The notes under the pieces are model-generated. The model was not told the DNA's origin and did no database searches. It saw nothing but the letters and a program-made list of their open reading frames with translations. From contig NZ_CP188258.1 in the NCBI RefSeq assembly GCF_049994905.1, positions 62,001-126,000 on the forward strand: DNA of 64,000 nt, given 5' to 3'. This DNA comes from Diaminobutyricibacter sp049994905 (GTDB taxonomy: Bacteria; Actinomycetota; Actinomycetes; Actinomycetales; Microbacteriaceae). Of the stretch, positions 25,445 through 34,252 are shown one piece after another. Position 1 is the first letter of the stretch; each line of letters begins with the position of its first letter. A program made the translations under genes and the position numbers.

Positions 25445-27808
25445 TCAGAACCCTCTGCTTACCCCACCAGGTCGAGGGCGGCACGCACGATGCTGTCGAC
25501 GTCGATGCCGTGATAGCGGTACACCGCGTCGAGCTCGCCCGCCTGGCCGAACCGTGAGACGCCGAGGTGGCGTGCCTTGACCCGGTTGATCCCGGCGAGG
25601 AACGCGAGCGTGTTGGGGGTGGCCGTCGAGAACAGTCACCATGGGCCGTGCGCGGTCGGACGGGAACACCTGGTCGAGGATCCACGACGGGGCATCCGAT
25701 TCGCTGTGCCGCGCCTGCGCGGCCTCGAAAAGCAGGCCGGCGCTGGTGACGCACACCACGTCGGCCTGAACGCCCATCCCGGCGAGCCGGTCTGCGGCGG
25801 CCAGCGCCTCCGTCACCATCGCGCCCATCGTCACGATCGTGGTCTGGGGCTCGGCGGTGGCGCGCAGCAGGTAGCCGCCCGCGACGACCTGGCGACGGCG
25901 ACGTTCACGCGCGGCCGGGTCATCGGGGACCGCGGCCAGCTTCTGGTCGACCGGCCTCGTCGAGAGGCGCAGGTAGGCGGACTTGCCACCCGGGCGACCC
26001 AGCTGGCCCATCGCCGCCAGGAGGGTCCACTCGACATCCACCACGAAGGCGGGCTCGTAGCTGATGCAGTCGGGCTGCTCGAGGCCGATCGACGGCGTCT
26101 TGATCGACTGGTGTGCGCCGCCTTCGGCTGCGAGGGTGACGCCGGACGGTGTGCCGACCAGGATCGACTGGCCGCCCGCGTACATTCCGTACGACCACGG
26201 CTCGAGTGCGCGCTCGACGAACGGGTCGTAGATGGTGCCGATCGGAAACAGGGTCTCGCCCCAGCGGCTCCACGTCGTGCCCAGCTCACTGATGAGGCTG
26301 ACCAGGTTGACCTCCGCGATGCCGAGTTCGATGTGCTGGCCGGTGGGCCGTTCCCGCCAGTGCAGGAGCGTCTCCCCGTCGTCGTCGAACCAGTCGCGCC
26401 GCTCGGTGGTCGACCAGACTCCGACCTTGTTGATCCAGCCGGCGAGGTTGGTGCTCGACGAGACGTCGGGACTGACGGTGACGACGCGACGGGCGGCATC
26501 CGGTGCGACTCTCCTGAGGTCGAGCAGCGCGCGACCGAGCGCCGCCTGCGTGGTTCCGGATCCGGTCGGCGTGTGGCCGAGGTCGGTCGGCACGGCGGGC
26601 GGCTGACTGACGGCAATGGACTGGCGTTCCAGGCGCGACGCCGTGCCGTGGCAGATCATGCCGGGAGCGGATTCGGGTGCGAAACGCGACCAGGGTGCAT
26701 CCGTCCGCTCGCCGAGTGCAGAAGCGAGCTCCTCGTACTGTTCCACCGACAGGAGTGAGGAGTGGTTCTGAGGGTGGCCTTCGATCGGCAGGCCGTGCCC
26801 CTTGACCGTGTACGCGAGGATGACCGTGGGGCGGGAGTCGTCGATCTGAGCGTACGCGTCGCGGAGCGCGTCGAGATCGTGGCCTCCGAGATTGCGGATG
26901 CCCGCCAGCAGTGTCGCGTCGTCGATGCCCGCGATCAGCGCGGCGATCTCCGCTGCGCGCTCACCGCCACCGGGCAGACGGACCCGCAGTTCGTCGGCCG
27001 TGCACCGCAGCAGCCGCTGGTATTCGGCGTTCGACATGTCGATGATGCGGATCCTCAGGGCATCGCCGCCTGGACAGCTCATGAGCTCCTCGAGAAGTCG
27101 ACCGAACCGCACGGTGATCACCTGCCATCCGGCGGCGTCGAACAGTTTTGCGATCTTGCCTGCGGCGATGTTAGGAACAACCCGGTCGAGCGACTGCCGG
27201 TTGAGGTCGACGATCCAGACGATTTCGCCGAGGTCCTGCACGGCTGAATCGAGCACGGCCTCCCAGATCGCGCCCTCGTCCAGTTCGGCGTCGCCGAGCA
27301 GCGAGTACTGGCGGCCGCGATTGGGCGTGCCGGTGAGCGTCTCGGTGTAGCGACGCGACATCGCACCCCAGATCGGAGCGGTGGCCCCGATGCCGACCGA
27401 CCCGGTCGAATAGTCCGCCGGGTCGGGATCCTTCGACCGGCTCGGGTAGCTCTGGAGTCCACCGAATTGGCGGAGGGTGGTGAGGTACCGCTCGTCCAGC
27501 GCCCCCAGCAGGTAGTTGATGGCGTGCAGCACCGGCGACGCATGCGGCTTCACCGACACGCGATCCTCAGTGCGCAGCTGTTCGAACCAGAGCGAGGTCA
27601 TGATCGTGACCATCGACGCGCTCGACGCCTGGTGGCCGCCGACCTTCAAGCCGGAGGTGTTCGGCCGCACCCGGTTGGCGTGGTGCACCATCGACGTCGC
27701 GAGCCAGAGCACGCGCTGCTCGATCTGGCGGAGCGCTTCGTCGTATGGGGTCTGAGCGGCGGGTGTCGCCGGCGGCTGGGGTGCGACAGTGGCGGTGGTG
27801 GTCATCAT
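25445..27808 (-). CDS. ThDP-dependent pyruvate-dehydrogenase-E1/transketolase-like enzyme, C-terminus frameshifted
   Basis: A protein of about 790 residues related to homodimeric E1 (AceE) but shorter. It shows NTSGLKVGGHQASSASMVTIMTSLW, the ThDP-binding GDAELDEGAIWEA and VDLNRQSLDRVVPNI, the pyrimidine-domain GQHIELGIAEVNL, and EGGAHQSIKTPSIG. The last 53 residues are Arg-rich and do not fit. Removing one base from the G run at 25615-25619 restores HPNTLAFLAGINRVKARHLG and a normal end at 25459. The start is the ATG at 27808 after GGAT; an upstream extension to 27859 lacks family character. It likely decarboxylates a 2-oxo acid. An Lrp regulator is divergent. Confidence 0.82.
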   Translation of the reverse strand: MMTTTATVAPQPPATPAAQTPYDEALRQIEQRVLWLATSMVHHANRVRPNTSGLKVGGHQASSASMVTIMTSLWFEQLRTEDRVSVKPHASPVLHAINYLLGALDERYLTTLRQFGGLQSYPSRSKDPDPADYSTGSVGIGATAPIWGAMSRRYTETLTGTPNRGRQYSLLGDAELDEGAIWEAVLDSAVQDLGEIVWIVDLNRQSLDRVVPNIAAGKIAKLFDAAGWQVITVRFGRLLEELMSCPGGDALRIRIIDMSNAEYQRLLRCTADELRVRLPGGGERAAEIAALIAGIDDATLLAGIRNLGGHDLDALRDAYAQIDDSRPTVILAYTVKGHGLPIEGHPQNHSSLLSVEQYEELASALGERTDAPWSRFAPESAPGMICHGTASRLERQSIAVSQPPAVPTDLGHTPTGSGTTQAALGRALLDLRRVAPDAARRVVTVSPDVSSSTNLAGWINKVGVWSTTERRDWFDDDGETLLHWRERPTGQHIELGIAEVNLVSLISELGTTWSRWGETLFPIGTIYDPFVERALEPWSYGMYAGGQSILVGTPSGVTLAAEGGAHQSIKTPSIGLEQPDCISYEPAFVVDVEWTLLAAMGQLGRPGGKSAYLRLSTRPVDQKLAAVPDDPAARERRRRQVVAGGYLLRATAEPQTTIVTMGAMVTEALAAADRLAGMGVQADVVCVTSAGLLFEAAQARHSESDAPSWILDQVFPSDRARPMVTVLDGHPQHARVPRRDQPGQGTPPRRLTVRPGGRARRGVPLSRHRRRQHRACRPRPGGVSRGF

Positions 27809-27913
27809 TGATCCTTCACAACGTGAGGTTTGGCGGCGGCCGCCATGAGGCGGGGTCACTCTCCGGACGGCCGCGGTACTCCTCTTGTGGAGAAGGCTTG
27901 AGGGCGCGCGTGC

Positions 27914-27983
27914 TGCGCAACGCTTGTCGCAATTGCAACAGACGCGCCCGCTCTGCGCAACAGAGTCGCTATAGGATGCGCAT
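27914..27983. promoter_or_regulatory. Divergent control region with Lrp-type palindromes
   Basis: The gap between the ThDP enzyme and the Lrp gene contains TGCGCAAC twice (27914-27921 and 27954-27961), the palindrome GCAATTGC (27929-27936) inside a longer TTG-AACA dyad, and ATGCGCAT (27976-27983). Regularly spaced sites of this kind suit an octameric Lrp/AsnC regulator that wraps DNA. Confidence 0.55.
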
Positions 27984-28018
27984 AATGATCAAACCGGCGG
28001 CACATCCGCCTGGAGAGG

Positions 28019-28504
28019 ATGAGCACTGTGGACAAATCGCACACCGCTGACGCGATCGACGTGGCGCTCCTGAGGGAGCTGGTGGCGCATCCGGATGCCA
28101 CCAACCTCGCGCTCTCCGAAGCCACCGGTCTTGCGCGTAACACCGTGCGGGCCCGGCTCGCGCGGTATGCCCAGGAGGAGGCGCTTCACTCGTTCGAGCG
28201 CCGCATCGACCCCGCCTTCCTCGGGTTTCCGCTGCAGGCCTTCATCATCACCACGGTCAAGCAGCGCAAGCTCGGCTCCGTCTCGGGCACGCTCGCTGAG
28301 GTGCCGGAGGTGCTCCAGGTGCACGGTCTGTCCGGAGTGGCGGACCTTCTCGTGCATGTGGTCGCGCGGGATGCGGACGACCTCTACAGGATCGCCGGCC
28401 GCATCCTCGCGATCGAGGGAGTCAAGCGCACGACTACCGGCCTGGTGATGGGGGAACTCGTCGAATACCGCATCGCGCAGTTGATCGGGGCCACCGCGCA
28501 CTAG
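28019..28504 (+). CDS. Lrp/AsnC family transcriptional regulator
   Basis: The 161-residue protein has an N-terminal helix-turn-helix (DVALLRELVAHPDATNLALSEATGLARNTVRARLARY) and a C-terminal RAM domain (FIITTVKQRKLGSVSGTLAEVPEVLQVHGLSGVADLLVHVVARDADDLY). GGAGAGG immediately precedes the ATG. It is divergent from the ThDP enzyme and likely controls it and itself. Confidence 0.9.
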   Translation: MSTVDKSHTADAIDVALLRELVAHPDATNLALSEATGLARNTVRARLARYAQEEALHSFERRIDPAFLGFPLQAFIITTVKQRKLGSVSGTLAEVPEVLQVHGLSGVADLLVHVVARDADDLYRIAGRILAIEGVKRTTTGLVMGELVEYRIAQLIGATAH

Positions 28505-28533
28505 AGGGGCGCGTCGCGGAGGTAGGCCACCGC

Positions 28534-29205
28534 TTACGAGGGAACGGCGGCTGTCGGTTGCTCGCCGACCGTGCGATCCGGCGGGTGACCCGCCCCGTCT
28601 TCGGTGGCGGCATCCCACAACGGAACAGTGATCAACTCAGTGATCGCCGCCTCGAGGCTCGCGGCAAGCGGGATTCCGTCCGGGTCGTCGAGCCATTGGC
28701 GTTGCAGTCCCTCTTCGAGTGCGAGAAGCCGGACTGCTGCCGCGGTGGGGTCGATACCCGGGGCGAGGATTCCGGCGTGCTTGGCGCCGCGGAGCGCCCA
28801 CGCGATTCCCTTGCGGACGCGGCGATAGTTCTCGTGGACGTAGTCGTGGGCCGGGTGCGTGGGCGAGGTCGACTCGGCGGAGACGACGACGTAGAGCTGC
28901 ACCAGGCCGGGCACGGTCTCGTTGTGCCGGGCGAGGGCGACCATTCCTCGCAGGACGCCCAGGCCGTCAGGACGACTCGAATCGTAAGCCCGGAAGATGT
29001 CCCGGTCCATTGCCTCCCGGCGGTCGAGCACCGCGATGAGGAGTTCCTCTTTGGACCGGAAGTGGTGCAGGAGGCCGGCGCGGGTGAGGTTGCAGGCAGC
29101 CGCGATCTCGAGGATGGAAGCGCCCGAGTAGCCGGCGTTCGCGAACGCCGTGACGGCAGCGCGGAGGATCTCCTCGCGGCGCGCACGCCCCTTCGGGTAG
29201 CCCAT
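28534..29205 (-). CDS. TetR family transcriptional regulator
   Basis: About 223 residues with an N-terminal TetR helix-turn-helix (REEILRAAVTAFANAGYSGASILEIAAACNLTRAGLLHHFRSKEELLIAVLDRRE). The ATG at 29205 has GGGAGA upstream at suitable distance; the ATG at 29214 sits too close to it. It is divergent from the MFS transporter and GH3 operon, which it probably represses until a glycoside is present. Confidence 0.88.
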   Translation of the reverse strand: MGYPKGRARREEILRAAVTAFANAGYSGASILEIAAACNLTRAGLLHHFRSKEELLIAVLDRREAMDRDIFRAYDSSRPDGLGVLRGMVALARHNETVPGLVQLYVVVSAESTSPTHPAHDYVHENYRRVRKGIAWALRGAKHAGILAPGIDPTAAAVRLLALEEGLQRQWLDDPDGIPLAASLEAAITELITVPLWDAATEDGAGHPPDRTVGEQPTAAVPS

Positions 29206-29252
29206 GCTTTCCATTCTCCCTGACTCGATCAACGCGTTTCGGCGCGTCACAC

Positions 29253-29291
29253 ACCCTCGATTAGGAAAACCTACACCAGTGAGGGTATCTT
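29253..29291 (+). promoter_or_regulatory. Nested inverted repeats and -10 element upstream of MFS gene
   Basis: ACCCTC (29253-29258) pairs with GAGGGT (29281-29286). Inside lies TAGG-AAAA-CCTA (29262-29273). TATCTT at 29286-29291 is a plausible -10. Nested dyads over a promoter suit a TetR operator. Confidence 0.45.
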
Positions 29292-29334
29292 TGCCGCGTC
29301 GGCAGCGCGCCGGCCTCGAGACAAGGGAGTCCCT

Positions 29335-30657
29335 GTGAGCACATCCGTTGAGGACGGGCAGCCAACCCGTACCGGCACTGCACCGATCGACCAGAGCACA
29401 GCGCCCAAGCCGGCACGCGAACCACGCGGGTTCGCGTTCACCTATTGGCTTGCGACCTACGGCCTGTTCCTCGGGATCCTGACCCCGATCACCGGTGGAC
29501 TCGCCGTGCGTGTCCAGGACATGGTCGGCCTGGCAGCGGCCCCGTCGGTTCTCGGACTGGTGATGGGTGTCGGCTCGTTCTTCGCGCTCTTCGCACAGCC
29601 GCTCGCCGGCCGCCTGTCTGACCGCACGACCTCCCGGTTCGGCATGCGGCGGCCCTGGATCCTCGGCGGCGTGATCGTCGCGGGCGTGACCCTCGCTCTC
29701 GTCGGCGTCGTCCCGAGCGTGTGGATGCTGCTGATCGTCTGGTGCATCGCTCAGCTCGCGAGCAACTTCGCACAGGGCCCCGAGACCGCAGCAGTCGCCG
29801 ACCAGGTACCCCATCGGCGCCGAGGATTCATCAGCGGCCTTGCCGGCACCGCGACCCCCGTCGCGATCCTCACGGGCGCCATCATCCTGAACGCTGCGCC
29901 CAACGACGCGCTCCGCAGCTTCGTCCCCGCGCTTCTCGCGACCGCGTTCGGCTTGCTGTTTGTATTCACGCTCAAAGACCGTGTGCGCGCCGAACCCCCC
30001 GCGGAGAAGTTCAACCTGAAAGAGTTCTTCGGAACCTTCTACTTCAACCCTCGCACCCATCGCGACCTCGGCTGGGCATGGCTCACCAAAGCAATGATCA
30101 TGTTCGCCTTCGGTGCGCTCAGCGGATTCCTGACCCTGTTCCTCGGCACGCAGTTCCACATGGCCGTCGCGCAGCAGCTCGGATTCAACCTGAGCGCCAC
30201 GATGATTCAGGTGGCCGCCATGGTCGTCGTCAGCCTGATCGCCGGCAAGTGGTCCGACAAGATCAACCGTCGTAAGCCCTTCGTCATCGTCGGCGGCATC
30301 CTCGTCGGCCTCGGGGTGATCGTCGTCGCCCTGTCGGCGCTGGTCGGGCCGGCCGGACTCACCATGATCCTCGTGGCTGAGGCGATCATCGGCATCGGCG
30401 CCGGTATGTTCTTCGGCGTCGACCAGGCACTCTGCATCGACGTGCTCCCCGACAAGGAGAACATGGCGAAGGATCTCGGCGTGCTGAACATCGCGAACAC
30501 GCTTCCGGCCATGATCGCCCCGCTGTTCGCGGGCTCGATCTTCATCCCGCTCGGCACGGCGCTGTTCGGTGGCGGCTACACCGTGTGGTTCATCGTCGCA
30601 GGGCTCGTCGGCATCATCGGCGGCCTGCTCGTCATGAAGATCCGCAGCGTCCGCTGA
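29335..30657 (+). CDS. MFS transporter (SLC45/glycoside-cation-symporter-like)
   Basis: The 440-residue protein has about 12 hydrophobic membrane segments. An N-terminal cytoplasmic stretch of about 32 residues precedes TM1 (TYWLATYGLFLGILTPITGGL). The loop DRTTSRFGMRRPWILGG matches the conserved R-x-x-GRRRP loop of sucrose/glucoside symporters. GTG start preceded by GGGAG. The GH3 glycosidase follows, so import of a glycoside then intracellular hydrolysis is the likely logic. Confidence 0.85.
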   Translation: MSTSVEDGQPTRTGTAPIDQSTAPKPAREPRGFAFTYWLATYGLFLGILTPITGGLAVRVQDMVGLAAAPSVLGLVMGVGSFFALFAQPLAGRLSDRTTSRFGMRRPWILGGVIVAGVTLALVGVVPSVWMLLIVWCIAQLASNFAQGPETAAVADQVPHRRRGFISGLAGTATPVAILTGAIILNAAPNDALRSFVPALLATAFGLLFVFTLKDRVRAEPPAEKFNLKEFFGTFYFNPRTHRDLGWAWLTKAMIMFAFGALSGFLTLFLGTQFHMAVAQQLGFNLSATMIQVAAMVVVSLIAGKWSDKINRRKPFVIVGGILVGLGVIVVALSALVGPAGLTMILVAEAIIGIGAGMFFGVDQALCIDVLPDKENMAKDLGVLNIANTLPAMIAPLFAGSIFIPLGTALFGGGYTVWFIVAGLVGIIGGLLVMKIRSVR

Positions 30658-30664
30658 CACAGAC

Positions 30665-30712
30665 CCGGGGGAGGGCTTCGGTGACCCTGACCCTTCCCCG
30701 GACCAGCTTTTT
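30665..30712 (+). terminator. Rho-independent terminator after MFS gene
   Basis: CCGGGGGAGGG (30665-30675) pairs with CCCTTCCCCGG (30691-30701) with one mismatch, followed by TTTTT at 30708-30712. It may attenuate read-through into the GH3 gene. Confidence 0.7.
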
Positions 30713-30740
30713 GCAGTAACCCTTTGATCAGGAGTAGTAC

Positions 30741-32513
30741 ATGACATCGACCACCGACAGCCGGTTCCCCTTCCAGGACGTGACCTTGTCGCCCGAACAG
30801 CGCGCAGACGACCTGCTCAGCCGACTCTCGCTCGAGGACAAGGCCGGCCTGCTGTTTGTCGGTATCACCGTCTTCGGAGACCCGAAGGAGGCGAACACGA
30901 TGTTCCAGGCACCGTCGCTCGAGTCGACGATTTCAAGGCTCCGGATCAACCACATCTACGTGATCGGCGACGCGGAATCCGCGCGCGAGTTCGCCCAATG
31001 GCACAACACCGCCCAGGACATCGCGGCGGGCGTCGGTTTCGGCATCCCGATCACCTTCGGCACCGACCCGCGGCACGGCTTCCATTTCAACCCCGGAGCG
31101 AGCGCCGCCGCCAAGGTGTTCTCCCAGTGGCCTGAGCACCTCGGGTTCGGAGCGCTGCGCTCGGAAGAGCTGGTCGAGCGTTACGCCGAGATCATCCGTC
31201 GCGAATACTCTGCGGTGGGTCTGCGCCTCGCGCTGCACCCGCAGATCGACCTCGCGACTGAACCGCGCTGGGCCCGCCTCAACGCGACGTTCGGCGAAGA
31301 CCCCGACCTCGTCGCGGGACTCGGTGCCGCGTACATCCGCGGCTTGCAGGGACCCGCGCTCGGGACTGAGTCCGTCTCGGCGATGGCGAAACACTTCCCC
31401 GGTGGCGGCCCGCAGAAAGACGGCGAAGACCCCCATTTCGCCTACGGCAAGGAGCAGGTCTACCCAGGCGGCCGCTGGGACGACCACCTCAAGCCCTTCA
31501 TCGCAGCCATCGAAGCCGGCGTCTCTCAAATGATGCCCTACTACGGCATGCCGGTCGGCACCGAGTACGAGGAGGTCGGCTTCGCATTCAACAAGGCCAT
31601 CATCACCGACCTCCTGCGCACAAAGCTCGGCTTCGACGGCATCGTCTGCACCGACTTCGGTCTCGTCACCGACATGGAGATGTTCGGTGCCCCCTTCCCC
31701 GCGCGCGCCTGGGGTGTCGAGCAGCTTTCGACCCAGGAGCGCATCGCCCGCCTCTTCGACGCCGGCTGCGACCAACTCGGCGGGGAGTTCTGCGCCCCCG
31801 AGCTCGTCTCCACCGTCCGGAACGGCCTCCTCACTGAAGACCGCATCGACCAGTCCGCACGCCGCGTGCTGATCGAGAAGTTCACCCTCGGCCTGTTCGA
31901 CAACCGCCACGTCGACGCGGACGCCGCCGAACTCACCGTCGCGACGGATGAGATGGTGCAAGCGGGAATCGACACGCAACAGGCATCGATGACCCTCCTC
32001 ACGAACGGCTCCGCCGACGCCCCGGCCCTCCCGCTCCCCCGGGGCCTCAAGGTCTACGCGAAGAACATGGACGGCGCCGCGTTCGACGGCTGCGAGGTCG
32101 TCGACGACCCCTCAACAGCGGATGTCGCTGTGTTGCGAATCGCGGCCGCTTACGAACCCCGGACCACCGGCTTCGAACTCTTCATGCACGCCGGCAGCCT
32201 CGACTACACGGATGTCGAATGCGACGAGATCCTCGCCTTGTGCGCGACCGTGCCCACGATCCTTGTCGTGAACCTCGACCGGCCAGCAATCCTCACCCCG
32301 TTCGTCGACGCCGCGGCCGCGATCATCGCCGAATACGGGGCGACCGACCGGTCGGTCGCCGGCGTGCTGCTCGGCGACGCCGAACCCAAGGGTCAGCTCC
32401 CGATCGACCTGCCCCGCTCAATGGCCTCAGTCGTCGCCAACAAGTCGGACACCCCGTTCGACATGCCCGACGCACTTTTCCGTTTCGGACACGGGCTGCG
32501 CTACCGAGACTGA
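30741..32513 (+). CDS. Glycoside hydrolase family 3 (beta-glucosidase-like)
   Basis: The 590-residue protein has an N-terminal (beta/alpha)8 GH3 domain and a C-terminal alpha/beta sandwich. GTDPRHGFHFNP, AMAKHFPGGGPQKDGEDPHF (substrate-binding Lys-His) and the nucleophile Asp in GFDGIVCTDFGLVTDM are visible. The C-terminal fibronectin-like domain of many GH3 enzymes is absent. No signal peptide, so it acts on imported glycosides. AGGAG lies 7 bases before the ATG. Confidence 0.9.
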   Translation: MTSTTDSRFPFQDVTLSPEQRADDLLSRLSLEDKAGLLFVGITVFGDPKEANTMFQAPSLESTISRLRINHIYVIGDAESAREFAQWHNTAQDIAAGVGFGIPITFGTDPRHGFHFNPGASAAAKVFSQWPEHLGFGALRSEELVERYAEIIRREYSAVGLRLALHPQIDLATEPRWARLNATFGEDPDLVAGLGAAYIRGLQGPALGTESVSAMAKHFPGGGPQKDGEDPHFAYGKEQVYPGGRWDDHLKPFIAAIEAGVSQMMPYYGMPVGTEYEEVGFAFNKAIITDLLRTKLGFDGIVCTDFGLVTDMEMFGAPFPARAWGVEQLSTQERIARLFDAGCDQLGGEFCAPELVSTVRNGLLTEDRIDQSARRVLIEKFTLGLFDNRHVDADAAELTVATDEMVQAGIDTQQASMTLLTNGSADAPALPLPRGLKVYAKNMDGAAFDGCEVVDDPSTADVAVLRIAAAYEPRTTGFELFMHAGSLDYTDVECDEILALCATVPTILVVNLDRPAILTPFVDAAAAIIAEYGATDRSVAGVLLGDAEPKGQLPIDLPRSMASVVANKSDTPFDMPDALFRFGHGLRYRD

Positions 32514-32570
32514 GATCCCGGTCTGGGTTGCTCCAGTGCGCTCTGGCGATAACGCAAGTCGACGCCTCGA

Positions 32571-32627
32571 ATCCCTTTTTGTTTACCGGGATCGGCCGGC
32601 ATCGCTGGAATGAAATTGCTCTTAGCC
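32571..32627 (+). repeat. Direct repeat copy A
   Basis: A 57-bp segment repeated in the same orientation at 33304-33359 with about 85% identity by eye. Its most conserved core reads ATCGCTGGAATGAAAT in both copies. The two copies bracket the SnoaL-like gene at 32753-33163. The rest of 32514-32752 holds no gene I can support. Confidence 0.7.
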
Positions 32628-32752
32628 ACAGCGGGTGCGGTCCACCTAGCTATGAATAAGCCGGGATGTGTGCACCGTGCGAGCCGCCTTTCGAGCCCTC
32701 GGCGTATACAGGTAGAGCGCCAGTTTGTGGCGCGTCGAAGGGAGTGACGATC

Positions 32753-33163
32753 ATGCCAACCGAAATCGCCGAAGGCGGGCAGGCCACGATCGATGCGATG
32801 CAGCGAATGCGGGACGCGTCGTTGCCTGAGGAGGAACGTTTTACGTCGGACTTCACAGATCACGATCCGGCAGCCGGCCAACCCGTCGGCCCGACCGGGA
32901 TGGCCTGGTTCTGGGAGCAGTTCGGTAAGGCCTTCACCGACCTCGATCGCGAGATCATCGAGACGATCGTGACGCCGACCAAGTTCATCACCATCATGAA
33001 CCTGTCCGGTACGCACACGGGTGAATACCTCGGCCACGCTCCGACGGGAAAGCGGTTCACTGTGCGCAATGTACAAGTGGTCGGTTTCCGTGACGGCAAG
33101 ATGTCCGACCGCTGGGGGTCGACCGACGAGCTCGGGATCCTGTTGCAACTCGGTCTCCTCTAG
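32753..33163 (+). CDS. SnoaL-like polyketide-cyclase/ester-cyclase-type protein
   Basis: The 136-residue protein has a SnoaL-like core: GPTGMAWFWEQFGKAFTDLDREIIETIVTPTKFITIMNLSGTHTGEYLGHAPTGKRFTVRNVQVVGFRDGKMSDRWGSTDELGILLQLG. AAGGGAG precedes the ATG at 32753; longer in-frame starts from 32666 have no family match. It is a stand-alone gene between direct repeats, and its role is unknown. Confidence 0.8.
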   Translation: MPTEIAEGGQATIDAMQRMRDASLPEEERFTSDFTDHDPAAGQPVGPTGMAWFWEQFGKAFTDLDREIIETIVTPTKFITIMNLSGTHTGEYLGHAPTGKRFTVRNVQVVGFRDGKMSDRWGSTDELGILLQLGLL

Positions 33164-33303
33164 CCGGGGGCGATCGGCTCCGGGCGCAGGGTGTTCAGCC
33201 GGCGGCCCGGATTATTCCTCGCGCTTGGACTCGTCCTACGATGCCCTTGGCGAACTCGTTTGCCGCACCTACGCTGATTGAGCACACTGACGGTTGACCT
33301 CAG

Positions 33304-33359
33304 ATCCCTTATGTCTACTGGGATCGACCGGTATCGCTGGAATGAAATCGCCCTTAGCC
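33304..33359 (+). repeat. Direct repeat copy B
   Basis: Second copy of the 57-bp direct repeat. Some differences between the copies fall at third positions of a shared frame (I-x-R-x-RWNEIALS), hinting that both derive from one coding sequence. Between this copy and the transposase remnant (33360-33450) I see no gene. Confidence 0.7.
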
Positions 33360-33450
33360 TGGAACGATTCTCGGAACGACCCAAAAGTGCCCAAGCAAAC
33401 TCAAGGCCGACAGAAAAGCTGAAAGACCCCCGAACAGCGAAATTGGTGGC

Positions 33451-33979
33451 TTACAGGCAAGAACGGATGGGGTCGGGCGTGTCATGCTCGTCCTGCCCAG
33501 CCTGAGCGGGTCCAGAGGCCTTCGTCGGTGCTGAGCTGGGCGGTTCCGGCGCAGGCGCGGCGGCCGGCTGGATGAGCTGGTGGGCGTCTTGGATGGGGAT
33601 CTCGTGCAGGGTGAGGAACCATTCGGCGGCGCGTTTCATGTGTGCTTCGCTCATGCTGCGGTGGTTGCGGAGGACGTGCCGGATGCGGTTGTCGATGCCG
33701 CCTTCCAGCGGGGATGGGGTGCGGGTGTTGCCGTAGTCCAAATAGGTGAAGAGCGCGCCGTCTCGGGTCAGCTTCCGAAGCAGCAGCCAGGCTTTGCGGA
33801 GCCGGTCGTGGCTGAACCAGAACCGGCCGTCGCGGATCGTGCGTTCCTTGGTGGTGAGGTGGCCGTGGGCGCGCCACCAGTATGCGCGGTTTCCAGAATT
33901 CGCTCGGATGACACCACGCCACCTGACGTCGCGCTCGGGGCAGCGTGAAGCAAGTTGCGGCCATAAGGTTTTAACTCTC
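33451..33979 (-). pseudogene. IS1249-type (IS256 family) transposase remnant
   Basis: Read leftward, the frame opens just after a TAG near 33985 and encodes only a C-terminal part of about 170 residues: VIRANSGNRAYWWRAHG, TTKERTIRDGRFWFSHDRLRK, LFTYLDYGNTRTPSPLEGGI, and SEAHMKRAAEWFLTLHEIPI. These match the conserved C-terminal half of IS1249-like transposases. The N-terminal DDE residues are absent, so it is inactive. The end at 33451 carries a divergent tail. Confidence 0.8.
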
Positions 33980-34252
33980 TAGGCGTTTACGCACTATTAT
34001 CAATCACGGGCGTCATAAAATGGCCGAAGCCTGAATGCAAACGATCAGCCAACGAAGGATTCTGCATTTTGTCGTACACAACGAAACGCCGACGCGTCGC
34101 TAGCGTCCTCGCGGCACTTTCACCACTTGAGCACTGACCGCGCTGCCCGCCTTGATTCTGAAGAGGTGACAGTGGAGATGGAAGCCCTCCGCAGTCAGTC
34201 GACGGCGCTTGATGGTGCCACCCGCAATGGCACCAATGAAGCAGGGAGCATA
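33980..34252. other. Gene-poor, AT-richer stretch
   Basis: No convincing gene. The sequence is AT-richer than its surroundings, with several stops in all frames, between the transposase remnant and the small membrane protein gene. A frame beginning at 34127 runs into the next gene but its first 42 codons lack an upstream Shine-Dalgarno or protein-like character. Confidence 0.5.

Noticed and set aside
29206..30747. A long leftward extension upstream of the TetR gene at 28534-29205
   Set aside because: The extra residues are low-complexity acidic sequence opposite the MFS transporter, and a good ribosome binding site fits the ATG at 29205.
33278..33505. A small rightward gene containing repeat copy B
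   Set aside because: It overlaps the transposase remnant, has no family match and no clear ribosome binding site; the repeat itself explains the conserved words.
34127..34252. Longer N-terminus for the small membrane protein
   Set aside because: The added 42 codons are not protein-like, and CAGGGAG before 34253 fixes a better start.
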